Positions 21,110-30,532 of a stretch of 30,976 nt of DNA are shown here, in pieces. The stretch's first letter is position 1; each line of letters starts with the position of its first letter. The translations under genes were made by a program, and so were the position numbers. The stretch comes from Chara braunii (lineage: Eukaryota > Streptophyta > Charophyceae > Charales > Characeae): assembly GCA_003427395.1 (NCBI GenBank), contig BFEA01000119.1, positions 159,112 to 190,087 on the forward strand. The letters run 5' to 3'. The notes under the pieces were generated by a model. That model was not told the origin of the DNA and did no database searches. It was given only the letters and a program-made list of their open reading frames with translations.

Positions 21110-22050
21110 CCCACGCTGAGGGTTGTTTTCGTATTTATGCGCCCAGGCTCGCTCTCCAGAGGATATTACCGATTCTGAAACTGTGCCCCCACGGGCACCC
21201 TACTGATGAGCTTTACGCATCTGTGTGCCTAGACGCGCTCTGCAGAGAATATTACAGATTCTGAAACTGTGCTTTACGTATCTGTGCGCCAGAGCACATT
21301 TCGTTGTTGACCTCGTCGAGTTTGAGACTGTGTGTAAGAGCACATTTCGCTGTTGATGTGGCCGAGGTTGAGACTGTGTGGCATGGCATTTCGCTGTTGA
21401 TCTTGTGCACTCACGCGCACCCCCTTGTCATCCGAATCTACGGAAGTTGTTGTCATTGTGCGCTCACGCGTACTGTATTCAAAGGCTGATTTTGAAACAG
21501 AAAGTCGTGCGCTCATGCGCACTATATTTAAAGGCTGATTTTGAACCAGGAAAAAAAGGTCAGGCACGTGCCAACATGCACTCAAATCTGAGAACTTTGC
21601 TTTGATGAGTCAGAACCAGCGTGCCAACAGACACTCAATCCGAGAGCTTTGCTTTTGACGACCCCGAACCAATGCCAACAAGCACATGACCTGTGAACAT
21701 GAATCTGATGAACTTGAGTTAGTGCAACAGTATGCACTCAACCTGTAAGTCTGTCGTCGACTTCATGCGCCAATGCGCATTCCGCTGTTCACTTTGCCAA
21801 TCATGATTCTGTATTCCGCAGCGGACATTGCTGAGTTTGAGACTATGCGCCAATGCGCACTGACTTTGTCAATCATGATTTTGTATTTCGCAGTGGACAT
21901 TGCTGAGTTTGAGACTGTGCGCCAATGCGCACTCCGCTGTTGACTTTGCCAACCATGATTCTGTATTCCGCAGCGGACATTGCCAAGTTTGAGACTGTGC
22001 GCCAATGCGCACTCCGTTGTTTGACTTTGCCAATTATGATTCTGTATTCT
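21110..22050 (+). repeat. Diverged minisatellite with GAGTTTGAGACTGTGCGCC core
   Basis: An 86-bp pair near 21150 and 21236 shares ATATTAC, GATTCTGAAACTGTGC. GAGCACATTTCG recurs at 21292 and 21338. TGCGCCAATGCGCA recurs at 21766, 21846, 21918 and 21998, with GTATTCCGCAGCGGACATTG between copies. Spacing varies from 46 to 86 bp, so this is an old array with unit-length changes. Its GCGCC-ATGCGC core is shared with the next array. Confidence 0.8.
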
Positions 22051-22059
22051 GCAGCGGGC

Positions 22060-22650
22060 AATGCGATTCAAGCGCGTGCCCATCCGCGCCCGAGCTTGAT
22101 TTTGCTATCGGAGTGAGCGCCCATGTGCGCCCAAGCTTGAGTTTGTAATTTGAGTGCGCGCCCTTGCTCGCCTGAGCTTGAATTTGCTATCGGAGTGCGC
22201 GCCCATGCGTGCCCAAGCTTGATAATGGTATTTGAGTATGCGCCGATGCGCGCCTATGCTCGGCATTGCCATTTGAGTGTGTGCCCATGCTCGCCCAGGC
22301 TTAATACTGCCATTTGAGTACGCACCTATGCACGGCCAAGCTCGGTATTGCTATTTGAGTGGGCGCCCATGCGCGTCTAAGCTCCGTATTGCTATTTGAG
22401 TGTGCGTCCATGCGCGCCAATGCTTGGTATCGCTATTTGAGTGTGCGCCCATGCGCGCTCATACTCGGTATCGTTATTTGAGTGAGCGCCCATGCCTGGG
22501 ATTGTTATTTGAGTGTGTGTCCATGCGCGCCCATGCTCGGCATTGCCATTTGAGTGCGCGCCCATGCGCGCCCAAGCTCGACATCGCTACTTAAGTGCGC
22601 CCATGCACTCCCATGCTCGGTATTGCCTTTAGAGTGCGCGCCCTGTTGAG
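22060..22650 (+). repeat. 41-bp minisatellite, about 14 units
   Basis: TATTTGAGTG-type anchors fall at 22108, 22149, 22190, 22231, 22272, 22313, 22354, 22395, 22436 and 22477, ten in a row at exactly 41 bp. They continue at 22508 (31 bp, deletion), 22549, 22590 and 22628. The unit is roughly TTTGAGTGYGCGCCCATG followed by CGCGCCCAAGCTCGGTATTG. Forty-one is not divisible by three, so Ala/Arg/His-rich open frames here are not proteins. Confidence 0.93.
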
Positions 22651-22964
22651 ATGATGACCCCAGAGCGAGCGCCCTGTTAGTATGATCAAGTTGGATTGAG
22701 CGCTTTTGGATGAACTCTTGAGATTCGCTGATGGAATGATTTGGCATCCTAGTCCTATTGATTTTATTTTGCTGATCAGTTGCTGCGCTAGCACAACCCC
22801 GTGCAGATAATATATTTCCTGCACGGGGAGCATTTGCAGTTCAGTCCCTACACAGATGACTTGGCACGGTCCAGCCCCAGTACATTCAGTATTTATTTCT
22901 GGTCCCTGTGCACCAGATGTTTTGCTGATCAATTTTCTCGAGTTGCTGTTCAGCCAGACACCTT
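22651..22964. other. No recognisable gene
   Basis: This is unique-looking sequence between two minisatellites. TGCACGGGG-type words around 22799-22830 form a weak inverted pair (CCCCGTGCAGATAA and TTCCTGCACGGGG). Nothing coding is supported. Confidence 0.45.
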
Positions 22965-23230
22965 CATGCGGGCTCATTCCTTGAGATTGTTGTTGTTCAG
23001 TTAGGCCCCTTCAGGCGGGCCCATTCCTTCAGATTGTTGTTGTTCAGCCGAGCCCCTTTAGGCGGGCCCATTCCCTGAGATTGCTGCTGTTCAGTCAGGC
23101 CCCTTCAGGCGGGCCCATTCCTTGAGATTGTTGCTGTTCAGTCAGACCTCCTTCCAAATTGCTGCTGTTCAGTAAGGCCCCTTCAGACGGGCCCATTCCT
23201 TGAGGTTGTTATTCCACTCAGGTGGGCACT
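22965..23230 (+). repeat. 47-bp minisatellite, about five units
   Basis: GCGGGCCCATTCC recurs at 23015, 23062 and 23109 (47 bp apart) and in altered form near 23186, with GATTGTTGTTGTTCAG and AGGCCCCTTCAG around it. A first degraded unit lies near 22967. Confidence 0.85.
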
Positions 23231-23362
23231 TACATTGAGTTGTTGACAACCATTCGGCCAGCCCCAGACATTGGAGGGAGCATCAACCCTCGCAGGGGTG
23301 TAGCTATTGTTCAAGCTGGCCCGTCATCCTAAGACAGCCCCTACCTAGGGCAAACTAGTTGA

Positions 23363-23399
23363 GAAGTTCTGCTACCGACATGTGGGGCATCAGAACTTC
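23363..23399. repeat. Inverted repeat, 9-bp arms
   Basis: GAAGTTCTG (23363-23371) is matched by CAGAACTTC (23391-23399) across 19 nt. It lies just upstream of the first open frame of the 23.4-24.8 kb block. A regulatory role is not shown. Confidence 0.4.
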
Positions 23400-23439
23400 G
23401 TCATCAGGGCCAATGAGTCCCCAACCTCACGACACACAC

Positions 23440-23800
23440 TGGTGATTACCTATATTGTAAAGGGTCAGGGAAGGATGGAGTGAAGGGCACCACTTACAAC
23501 AGGATTGCAGACTACATATTCCGCAGGGAGAGTTATTGGAGGGACAACTGGCTGCATGTAGTGTTCCCTCGCGTACCAGCAGCGCCCGGGGTTGTACTCT
23601 TAAACTTCGATGGGTGCAATCCTAAACCCCTCAGCGAGGCACGCAGCAAGGGGAAAAGACAGAAGGATGAGCGAGTCAGGAGAGAGATAGTCAGATCTGG
23701 GATTCCAATCACTACTTGGGTGCAGAGATCAGAGACAGACAAGTCTGACCAAGACCCTTGTAGTGTGAGCGACGTTGATCTTGGCAACTACTTCGAATGA
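23440..23800 (+). pseudogene. Unrecognised ORF upstream of retroelement B
   Basis: The open frame runs from about 23440 (YLYCKGSGKDGVKG) through DYIFRRESYWRDNWLHVVFP to LGNYFE, with a TGA after 23797. It has an Arg/Lys-rich middle (KGKRQKDERVRREIVRSG) and an acidic C-terminus. Its amino-acid texture is protein-like, unlike the repeats to its left. The phrase FPRVPAAPG, then NFDGCNPKPLSEAR, faintly resembles the C-terminal half of the duplicated ORFs at 25.2-26.0 kb, but this may be chance. It may be the 5' part of element B's gag or an unrelated gene remnant. Confidence 0.4.
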
Positions 23801-23929
23801 GACAATCACAGAGATTGAGTTTGTTGGCAGTAGCTGAGCACTGGAGACTGGTAGGCAGCGACGGCAGAAGGCGACATTGAGGAGGATTGTGTATCTTCTT
23901 GCACGATATTTGCTTGAGGGTGATTGATT

Positions 23930-24783
23930 TTTATATGTCAGTCGAACCTAGGGCCGAGACAATGATTAGACCTCCCAGAGGGGAAGACCCTGTCCCATAC
24001 CTTGGGGATGGCTACAGCCATTTGGTTGGAACCAATTTTGCTATGCAGGCTTTTCGAAAGCCTCTACGGAGACCGTTTCCTTGAGGTTCCGTACGTCTAC
24101 ATTGACCAGAGGGGGCAGATCGAGATATTGACCGGAGTTATAGGTGTTATTACCCTTGCAGAGAAGTTTTATCTCAGGAGCGTTGCAGATGAGGAGATGG
24201 CTAAGTGCATGGCGTACATCAGCAAGATCGATCCTGCAGCACCCATAAATATCAGCTACGTGGTCCCAAAGTCAATAACTGGGGTTCTCAATGGCGAGGG
24301 GGATCAGCGTGTGCCGGACATAGAGTCTCGAACAGTCAAGCCTACTTACGAGGGGTACCACTTATCATTATTGATTGAGACTCTCCTTCTAGTCACTATG
24401 ATGTACCATGATATTATTATGATTTATTAGTGACTGCAGTCCTCCAATGGCTACTCCTTGCATTCCCTGTGTACTACTTGTCAATCTCGTGTCCTTGGTC
24501 ATGCTCTTGCAGAGTCTGGTTGCTGGTATTTTCGTCCTCTCAGTGCCATGATGCATGTCCTGTAATGTATAAAATGTTTTATGCATAAGATGATATGCTA
24601 TTTATCACTCCTCATCATATAGGTTACACTCAAGACTGCTTAAAGGATTCCTGGATAATAGGGACTCCAGTGACCTTGAATATAACCTTTATACGGGGTC
24701 AGATGCAGGTGATAAAACCGAACGCCTCTCTAAGTCGTGTCGTCGCTGTCAGGAGGGATAATCCTGACTACTCGAGTGTGTGA
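23930..24783 (+). pseudogene. Unrecognised broken coding region
   Basis: Protein-like stretches lie in different frames: PPRGEDPVPYLGDGYSHLVG (to about 24045), then EVPYVYIDQRGQIEILTGV and EKFYLRSVADEEMAKCMAYI (to about 24350), then GTPVTLNITFIRGQMQVIKP (24660-24720), with TGA at 24781-24783. The A/T-rich interval 24356-24620 has GT near its start and CATATAG at its end, as an intron would, but the flanking frames do not join cleanly with that choice. It could be a gene with introns, or gag-like sequence broken by frameshifts. No family recognised. Confidence 0.35.
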
Positions 24784-25190
24784 CAAAGGCTGCTTGTGAA
24801 TGCACTTCTATACAACTTCCTTAAAACTTACCAAAATCCTGCATGACAGCCTGCCAGTCCATCATCTCACTGCACTCGGTCGAGGAGGGACATCAGACCA
24901 GGCCCTGAAAGCGGTGGGGGCGCGACAAAAATGACGTCGTTGCCGAGGAATAAAAAATCTTGAGTTTATGGGAACGAACCCTCATCACGATATGCAGTGA
25001 CTAGACAACAGTCTAGCATAATTTAAACAAAGGCCTGACTCAGGTCAGAAAGACTTTCGGCTAGGGGAGCCCCAAAAAAAAGGAGCCTCTTGCAAGAGTC
25101 TATCTGAAGTGATTCAGGCATGCAAGCAAGGGCTCGGAGCTAAACTTTTGAGCCCTCGGCTTGACAAGTCTATAAGACAGGAACCAGATG
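24784..25190. other. No recognisable gene
   Basis: This lies between the broken coding block and the duplicated ORFs. I see no long open frame, tandem repeat or terminal repeat. Confidence 0.45.
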
Positions 25191-25584
25191 ATGACTGAAG
25201 AGTATAATGTTCTAGAAGCCCTAACTCGTGTCACCTGTGGTGGTGTTTTTCCCTATGTTTATCAAATGTATTACTTGTGCGAAAAATACAACGACAGTGC
25301 ATGTGCTTGTCTCTAGATTCCTTGACACTAATGATTATGATATTCTACCCTACATCCTAGAAGGGGTTTATCAGGATCCGAGGTTCTTTACCAACTGGGA
25401 TGTTATTGTGAGGTGTGTCGAAGCAGAGAGGGATCAGTTGAGACACCAAGGGATAGAGACGAGTTGGAGCTTACTGCCCAGAGTCTATGAGAAAATTCCT
25501 ACCCCGCCGGTGCCCAAAGGATTCTGCGATGGTAGGAACTGGCAACCAATCATCAATGCAGCGCTGAGGAGGCCGAGTTGTTAG
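25191..25584 (+). pseudogene. Tandem paralogous ORF, copy 1 (unknown family)
   Basis: The ATG at 25191 gives MTEEYNVLEALTR then GGVFPYV. A one-base frameshift near 25258 leads into IKCITCAKNTTTVHVLVS, then FLDTNDYDILPYI, AERDQLRHQGIETSW, LPRVYEK, PPVPKGFCDGRNW and PIINAALR, ending PSC-stop. The length is about 131 codons. Start and stop correspond to those of the next ORF, which begins 7 nt after this one ends. A CxxC pair (CITC) matches VACE-type sequence in copy 2 only in part. I recognise no family. It could be part of element B's gag or a separate small gene. Confidence 0.55.
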
Positions 25585-25591
25585 GCAGTCC

Positions 25592-25987
25592 ATGACGACA
25601 GTAACTAGAGCAATAAAGACACTGACCAGGAACATGGCTGGAGGTGCTTTCCCATACGTCATTGAGCGATGTGTGGCTTGTGAGCACGACTCAATGATTG
25701 TATACATCCTTGTAGTCTGATTCCTTGATACAAATGAGTATGATGTAAGGCCCTATGTATCTGTTGAAACAAGGAGAGGGGTTGATTACGAGGTGTGCTG
25801 GGTAGTTGTCGCTGAGTATATCTTAGATGAAAGGTTGTTGTTGAAACAACAACGAAAGAAAGTGACGTGGAGTGTCCTGCCTAGAGAGTTTGAGAGATTC
25901 ACAAACCCTCCTGTGCCTGCTAGCTTCTGCGGCGGGAAGGACTGGGGACCAATCCTCAACGCGATACTAAGGGATCGAGTGCGGTGA
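25592..25987 (+). pseudogene. Tandem paralogous ORF, copy 2 (unknown family)
   Basis: The ATG at 25592 gives MTTVTRAIKTLTR, then GGAFPYV, VYILVV, stop (TGA 25718-25720), FLDTNEYDVRPYV, VVVAEYILDE, LPREFERFTN, PPVPASFCGGKDW and PILNAILRDRVR, with TGA at 25985-25987. The frame is otherwise unbroken for 132 codons. Shared with copy 1: LTR, GGxFPYV, FLDTNxYD, LPR, PPVPxxFCxGxxW and NAxLR. The internal TGA stands where copy 1 has Arg. The next ATG is only 3 nt downstream. Confidence 0.55.
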
Positions 25988-25990
25988 GCT

Positions 25991-26326
25991 ATGTCGATCG
26001 ATGTCTACAACCCTGATGATGGAGAGAGTTTCTGCTTTGAGGTCTGTCTAGACGAGTAGTGAGCGACTGTCATCGGGGCTGTGAGAGGATGCGACGCTAG
26101 GCTAGGTAGGCACAACGAGATTGGCATGGTAGAGCACTACCTTGAGCTTATGCGAGCGGCTGCTTTTAGAGCAATTACGGGTCAGACTAAGATTAGGCAT
26201 CTGCTAGATTGCAAGACTTCGGATGGCAGGAGAGTAATGCTACATGCGAGAGACGAGACCATCTTATTTAGACAGCGTCCTGCCGACAGTCTGGTTGGAG
26301 GTACTAGAGGCAGCCCAAGGCAATGA
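25991..26326 (+). pseudogene. Unrecognised ORF, possible member of a second paralogous pair
   Basis: The ATG at 25991 (MSIDVYNPDDGESFCFEV) runs into two consecutive stops, TAG and TGA, at about 26057-26062. It then continues in the same frame through GAVRGCDARLGRHNE, HYLELMRAAAFRAITG and SDGRRVMLHARDE to TGA at 26324-26326. That stop overlaps the start of the next ORF as ATGA. The SDGRRVMLHARDE segment resembles TDGLDMRVYAREG in the next ORF, and both have ATV followed by Gly/Arg-rich sequence. The relationship is weak. No family recognised. Confidence 0.4.
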
Positions 26327-27460
26327 TACTAGAATGTGAAAACTCTATGTCAATTGCGACTGTGACCATTGGTAGAGGATGGTTAGATAAAGTGACTGAA
26401 GTTGATAACCGCTTCGAGATAGTGAGGCATGACGTTTGTAAGGAGGGGCGTTTAGTATTCGATGTTCCGGTAGTTAGGTTCATCAGGACCGACGGGCTTG
26501 ATATGAGGGTTTATGCACGAGAAGGAATAGAGGAAAAAAAGGGCTACTTACAATGCTTAAGGAGAGTATACACTCATCTATCAAGAATAAAGAGACTACT
26601 TCAAAGCTTACGTAAGCAAGTGATCTAGGGGAAACGATTCAGGCAGTTTGAAAGACTCCCTAGTTTTCTGACTACAGATAGTTTCAGTGACAGGAGAGAC
26701 CGGAAGCCTCTTTTGAGAGGGTTTTGAGAGGGTTGCACGGAGAGTACTCTTCCTAGACGAGGCACAAAAATATCATGTTCTGCTGACTAACTTCGCAGAG
26801 GATGAAAAGAAGAGTGTGGTAAGTCGCGCTGCCTATTATCCTCTAAAGTGGGAAGAAGTGGTTGAGATGGTCCGTGAACTGCCTTTCGTGTCCAACCGAA
26901 AGTGGTATTTGAAACAGATGAAAGCAATCACTAGTGCAAGAGAGGGAAATGTTGAGGCAACTGCGAGAGGAAACCTGAAGACTGAGAAGATCCTTGGTCT
27001 TCTCGTTAAGCTTGGTAGCTTCGAGAAGTTAACCCTTCCTGCCCCAACAACTCAAACCCTAGTTGGATCCGAAGAAGATAAGGAAGAAAAGAAGAAGGAG
27101 AAGCAAAAGGAAGAGAGTGAGAGTGAAAACGAAAGTAGTAATGATGATGACGCTAGGCGAAGGAGAAAAGAAAAACGAAAGAAGAAGCACAATCGGAATT
27201 GGGGAAGGATAGTAAGAACCGAGGTTGACAAAGGAGAGACCCTCCGATGTTATTATTATGACGAGGAAGACCATACTCTAACCCGGTGTCCAATGTTAGA
27301 GAAATAACTTCAAGAAGGGATTGTCAAGAAAAACGATAATGAGCACATCTATGATGTCAATTGGAACAAGGTAGATTTTCGAGTCAAAGGAGGGATGAGA
27401 GTAGTAATCCTAGAAAAGGCATACGCCAATAAGGATAAAAAGAAGAAGGTTAAGGTTAAT
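26323..27460 (+). pseudogene. Gag-like region of retroelement B, ending in a zinc knuckle
   Basis: The frame from 26323 (TVTIGRGWLDKV, FIRTDGLDMRVYAREG) passes a TAG at 26626-26628 into FRQFERLPSFLTTDSFSD. A 10- to 11-bp duplication (TTTTGAGAGGG) near 26712-26735 then shifts the frame to VLFLDEAQKYHVLLTNF, PLKWEEVVEMVRELPF and an acidic/basic low-complexity stretch (27070-27200). The zinc knuckle at 27248-27289 reads C-YY-Y-DEED-H-TLTR-C. The second Cys is Tyr (27257-27259). A TAA at 27305-27307 is followed in the same frame by LQEGIVKKNDNEHIYDVN to about 27460. Confidence 0.7.
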
Positions 27461-27470
27461 ACTATCACCT

Positions 27471-27908
27471 TTGATGGTATACTACCTCCGGAGATATTGG
27501 CCGGAAGCCAACAATTATGGAAGCCAAAGGCTGAATGTATCCCATATCAGTCAGAAGGAGGTCGAAGAAAAAAAGCGGGAGAAGACTCAAAGAGAGCTAG
27601 ACCAAATGATTAATGGGACCAAGGACTTAGTGAAGAAAGGAAAAGGAAACGAAGTTGTCGGGAAGAAGAGAAAGTTGGTCTTAAGATCCGAGGCCGAGGA
27701 GGGTGTCTCGATAGATGAAGTAGTAAAAGAACTGCTTGAAAAAACTGAGATCACCCTATCTTGGAAAGAGGCGGTAGCCTTGGTGCTAAAGTTTAGGGAA
27801 AAACTCAAAAAGATGGTTGAGAGGCGGAAGGTAGAAATCGATAGCCTAAGACTTTTCCCTAAGCATGTGGAAAGAGCCCCGCCTGGTACCAAGATGAGGT
27901 TCTTGTAA
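27471..27908 (+). pseudogene. Gag-pol linker of retroelement B
   Basis: The frame differs from the zinc knuckle upstream and the protease downstream. SQKEVEEKKREKTQRELDQ is followed by KRKLVLRSEAEEGVSIDEV, LSWKEAVALVLKFREKL and RLFPKHVERAPPGTK. The block corresponds in position and pattern to KKFTMKNSLDD...LEYLATSRPARDEL in element A. It is charged and probably helical. It ends with TAA at 27906-27908, immediately before the protease. Confidence 0.65.
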
Positions 27909-27909
27909 C

Positions 27910-28330
27910 ATGTCGCGCGGATATTTGAATATCTCCGTAAATGACGTGAAAGTTAGAGCCCTAGTGGACTCCGCGGACGAGATGGTGCTTATGCCATCGG
28001 CCACGATGAGATCATGTGGGCTTGGAATAGATAGGAAAGTCAATCACCAAATCTCCAATATAGCCGGATTCCTGCATTTGGAGGGATTCATTGATAATAT
28101 GTCTATCTGAATTGGAACTTTGCGTATCGAGATCCTAGGGTTTGTTGTTCCTAACTTGGATCATTATTGCATCCTAGGAGCCTCTTTCCTACATTGGATG
28201 GAGGCTTGTGCGTTCTTTGGCCATGATGGGCCAGTCTGGCTCTCTCTCCAGGATCCTATCACTGGTCAAGAACAAACTTTTGTGATAAGTGATAAACATC
28301 ATCCTCGCCATCAGCGACATGTTAAGTCCA
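27910..28330 (+). pseudogene. Aspartic protease of retroelement B
   Basis: Retropepsin that would process the polyprotein. The active-site strand reads ALVDSADEMVLMPS. The catalytic Asp (27967-27969) is present, but the Gly of D-S-G is Ala. A TGA at 28108-28110 interrupts the domain, and the same frame continues with LRIEILGFVVPNL and YCILGASFLHWM, the C-terminal ILG strand. It is one frame with the following RT-proximal segment. Confidence 0.8.
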
Positions 28331-28935
28331 TTGAGCATAGAGAATCCGACAAGTTGATTGAGGAAGTACGGGCAAAACTAAAAGAAAGTGGAATAACAGA
28401 CGAGGAAACAACGGTTAAGGTAAATGATATCGGGAAGATGCTCATGCTCCTTGATAAAGCCAAGGAGTTCGGCGACAAGAGAGAGATGGAAGGATTCAAG
28501 GATGCTGTGAGGGCAGTAAAAGCCGGCACGATGCAACTCACCTTCTCTGCAACTAGGCTTCCTTTTAGAAAAATAGCTACCGGATCCACGAGGAAGTATA
28601 AGCGCAAGGGCGTTAAGAAAAATCTAGTGACAGTCCTGATAGAAAAAGACTACAATGAGGCATTAGAGAAGGAAAGAAAGATAATTAAAGGATTAAGAGA
28701 GGCTGTATTCGAAGGAGGAAGAGTTACTCTAAAGAGGTTCAAGATAATGAAGGTAGGAGCCGATGACTTCCTTCCGCTAACTGAGAAGGACTTCATATGT
28801 GAATTATGTCAAAAGTACAGTGGTGTCTTTTCCTTTAATGATGAGGAGAGGGGACGACTCGACAGTAACATGATCAAGATCGTCAAGATCTAGACCGTTC
28901 CTCACACACCTTGGAATGACAGACCCACGAAATAT
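28331..28935 (+). pseudogene. Protease-RT connector of retroelement B
   Basis: Charged, helical-looking sequence (KLIEEVRAKLKESGITDEE, DKAKEFGDKREMEGFKDAVR) leads to LCQKYSGVFSFNDEERGRLD and, after a TAG at 28891-28893, TVPHTPWND. The last part aligns with element A's AFRHTERGRIDPRYAEPARIY and TIPHTPWND, which marks the start of the RT domain. The extra 200 or so residues before it have no counterpart that I can recognise in A. Confidence 0.65.
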
Positions 28936-29790
28936 ACTCACTTCAAAAGGAAGAAGAAGAGGTAATGAAATACATAAACCAGAAGATCGCCTCCAACGTT
29001 GCAGAGTTAGCAGATGGTGCTTATGCCAATCACTGGTTTTGTTTTTGGAAGCCGGGTGGAGGCCTGCGCTGGATACAAAACTTGCAAAAACTTAATTCGG
29101 TAACAGTTTGCGATGCGGGTAGCTTACCCAACGTGAATCTATTGGCCGAGTTTTTCGCCGGAAGGAGCATTTACTCCCTAATAGACTTATACTCTAACTA
29201 TGACCAGTTCCCGATAGATCCCACTAGCCGACCTATGATCGTCATGCATACACCTAGAGGCCTCATACAAATATGTGTGGTGCCTCAAGGGTGGACGAAT
29301 GGGGTCGCGGTTGTCCAGCGAGACATGCTGAAGGTCATGGAGGACATATGCCTAGAGGTTACGTTCCCACACATTGATGACAATCCGGTTAAAGAACCGA
29401 AGAAAAAGGATGAGACTTTAGTGGATGGTTGGGTCAGGCGGTTTGTGTGGGAACATGCGCAGGGAGTAGTCAGTGGAGCGAAATCGTTATTATTTCAAAA
29501 AGAGGTAACAATCTTAGGTTTTAGGTGTTTCCTAGAAGGGAGGAGCCCTGATCCGAAGAAGGTGGATAAAATCCTGAACTGGCCTGTGCCTCTAAAGACG
29601 GTTGGGGAAGTAAGAAGCTTCCTAGGGGTCTGCAGCTTCTGGCGGATCTTCATTCCTGGGTTTGTCAGGATAGCGGAACCCCTTAGAGAGATGGTGCGAC
29701 AAGGAGCTAGCCTTCAGTGATCTAATCAAAGAGAGACGACAACACGAGCACTTCAAGATAAGCTAAGAGACGGTGGGGTCGTACTGGGGT
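28936..29790 (+). pseudogene. Reverse transcriptase of retroelement B
   Basis: After a one-base frameshift near 28942 the frame reads QKEEEEVMKYINQKIASN, GGGLRWIQNLQKLNSV and AGRSIYSLIDLYSNYDQ, with the motif A Asp kept (residue 74 from Met 28965). VVPQGWTNGVAVVQ follows, then motif C H-I-D-D (residues 136-139) with both aspartates. About 18 residues present in element A between motif C and the LTVSGTKS block are missing, an in-frame deletion. ILNWPVPL, VRSFLGVCSFWRIFIPGF and AEPLREMV follow. TGA at 29718-29720 stands where A has Trp (FYWDS aligned with SLQ-stop-S). A frameshift near 29790 leads into RNase H. Confidence 0.9.
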
Positions 29791-30532
29791 ACCCTACTTC
29801 GACGATGAAAATGGAAGACATTTTATTATCGAGGCTGACGGTGGCCCCAAAACCTTAGGGGGAGTGCTTTTGCAAAGAGATGAAAATGGAAAAGAGAGGC
29901 CAATGAGGTTCGAGAGTCGCACCCTTAATTCGGTTGAGAGAGGCTATATTCAGTTTAGGAAGGAACTTCTAGCAATTCTGCACTGTCACAGGATGTTCAG
30001 ACACTATATTATGGGACGAAGATTCATCCTAAGAACGGATTCCATGACAGTAATGGGAGTTGTGAAGAGACATCAACAAGTAGATGCTACGGTCAGTAGA
30101 TGGATAACTCATATGTGGACGTATGATTTTGTATTAGAAAAAGTACCTACTGATAAGAATCGAGTCAATGGGTTAAACCGCGTGGAATGGGGATCAATAG
30201 ATAATGAATTCCTTATGGAAGACGATGATGAAGGACTACCTCCTGCTCCTAATTGTTATACGACCTCAGCTATGGCAACCAGTAGAGAAGATTGTTGGGA
30301 AGAAAAGGAAGATCCCTACCTCCACTACCTCTTGATTCATGAGGATGAGGAAGAAGGATGGTATGGGATGGTAGAACACGCCGCTGTTGCAGCTCATAAG
30401 TTGGTTGTGAGTTCAAGAATGGTTGAGTGTCGATTAAATTAGATAGAGGATGGGTCAGACGATCTAGAACAGAGTAAGGATGATGAAGGAAGGTTTAGAA
30501 AGGAAGAATATGATGGAGAGTATAAGACTATG
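29791..30532 (+). pseudogene. RNase H and tether of retroelement B, truncated before integrase
   Basis: YFDDENG, then FIIEADGGPKTLGGVLLQ keeps the first RNase H aspartate. FESRTLNSVERGY and LRTDSMTVMG are also kept. The last motif reads VNGLNRVEW, where element A has ADGLSR, so that Asp is Asn. An acidic tether follows. After TAA near 30440 the same frame continues to EGRFRKEEYDGEYKTM, matching DRFRVNLYEGKYE in A, with TAA? TAG/TAA-type stop at about 30531. Here the similarity ends. The integrase that follows in A is absent, replaced by unrelated GC-rich DNA. Confidence 0.85.

Larger units (their letters stand above)
23440..30532 (+). mobile_element. Retroelement B: decayed, 3'-truncated Ty3/gypsy-type retrotransposon (5' limit uncertain)
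   Basis: A secure gag-to-RNase H order runs from about 26640 to 30532. Whether 23440-26640 belongs to it is unknown. It has frameshifts near 27490, 27907, 28942 and 29790 plus several stops, so it is decayed by indels as well as nonsense, unlike element A. It lacks integrase and a recognisable LTR. It points away from element A, and the two are clearly different members of one broad family rather than copies of each other. Confidence 0.75.

Noticed and set aside
22060-23230. CRISPR-like array of regularly spaced repeats
   Set aside because: Repeats are contiguous minisatellite units. The intervening sequence varies little and is not spacer-like, there are no cas genes, and the context is eukaryotic.
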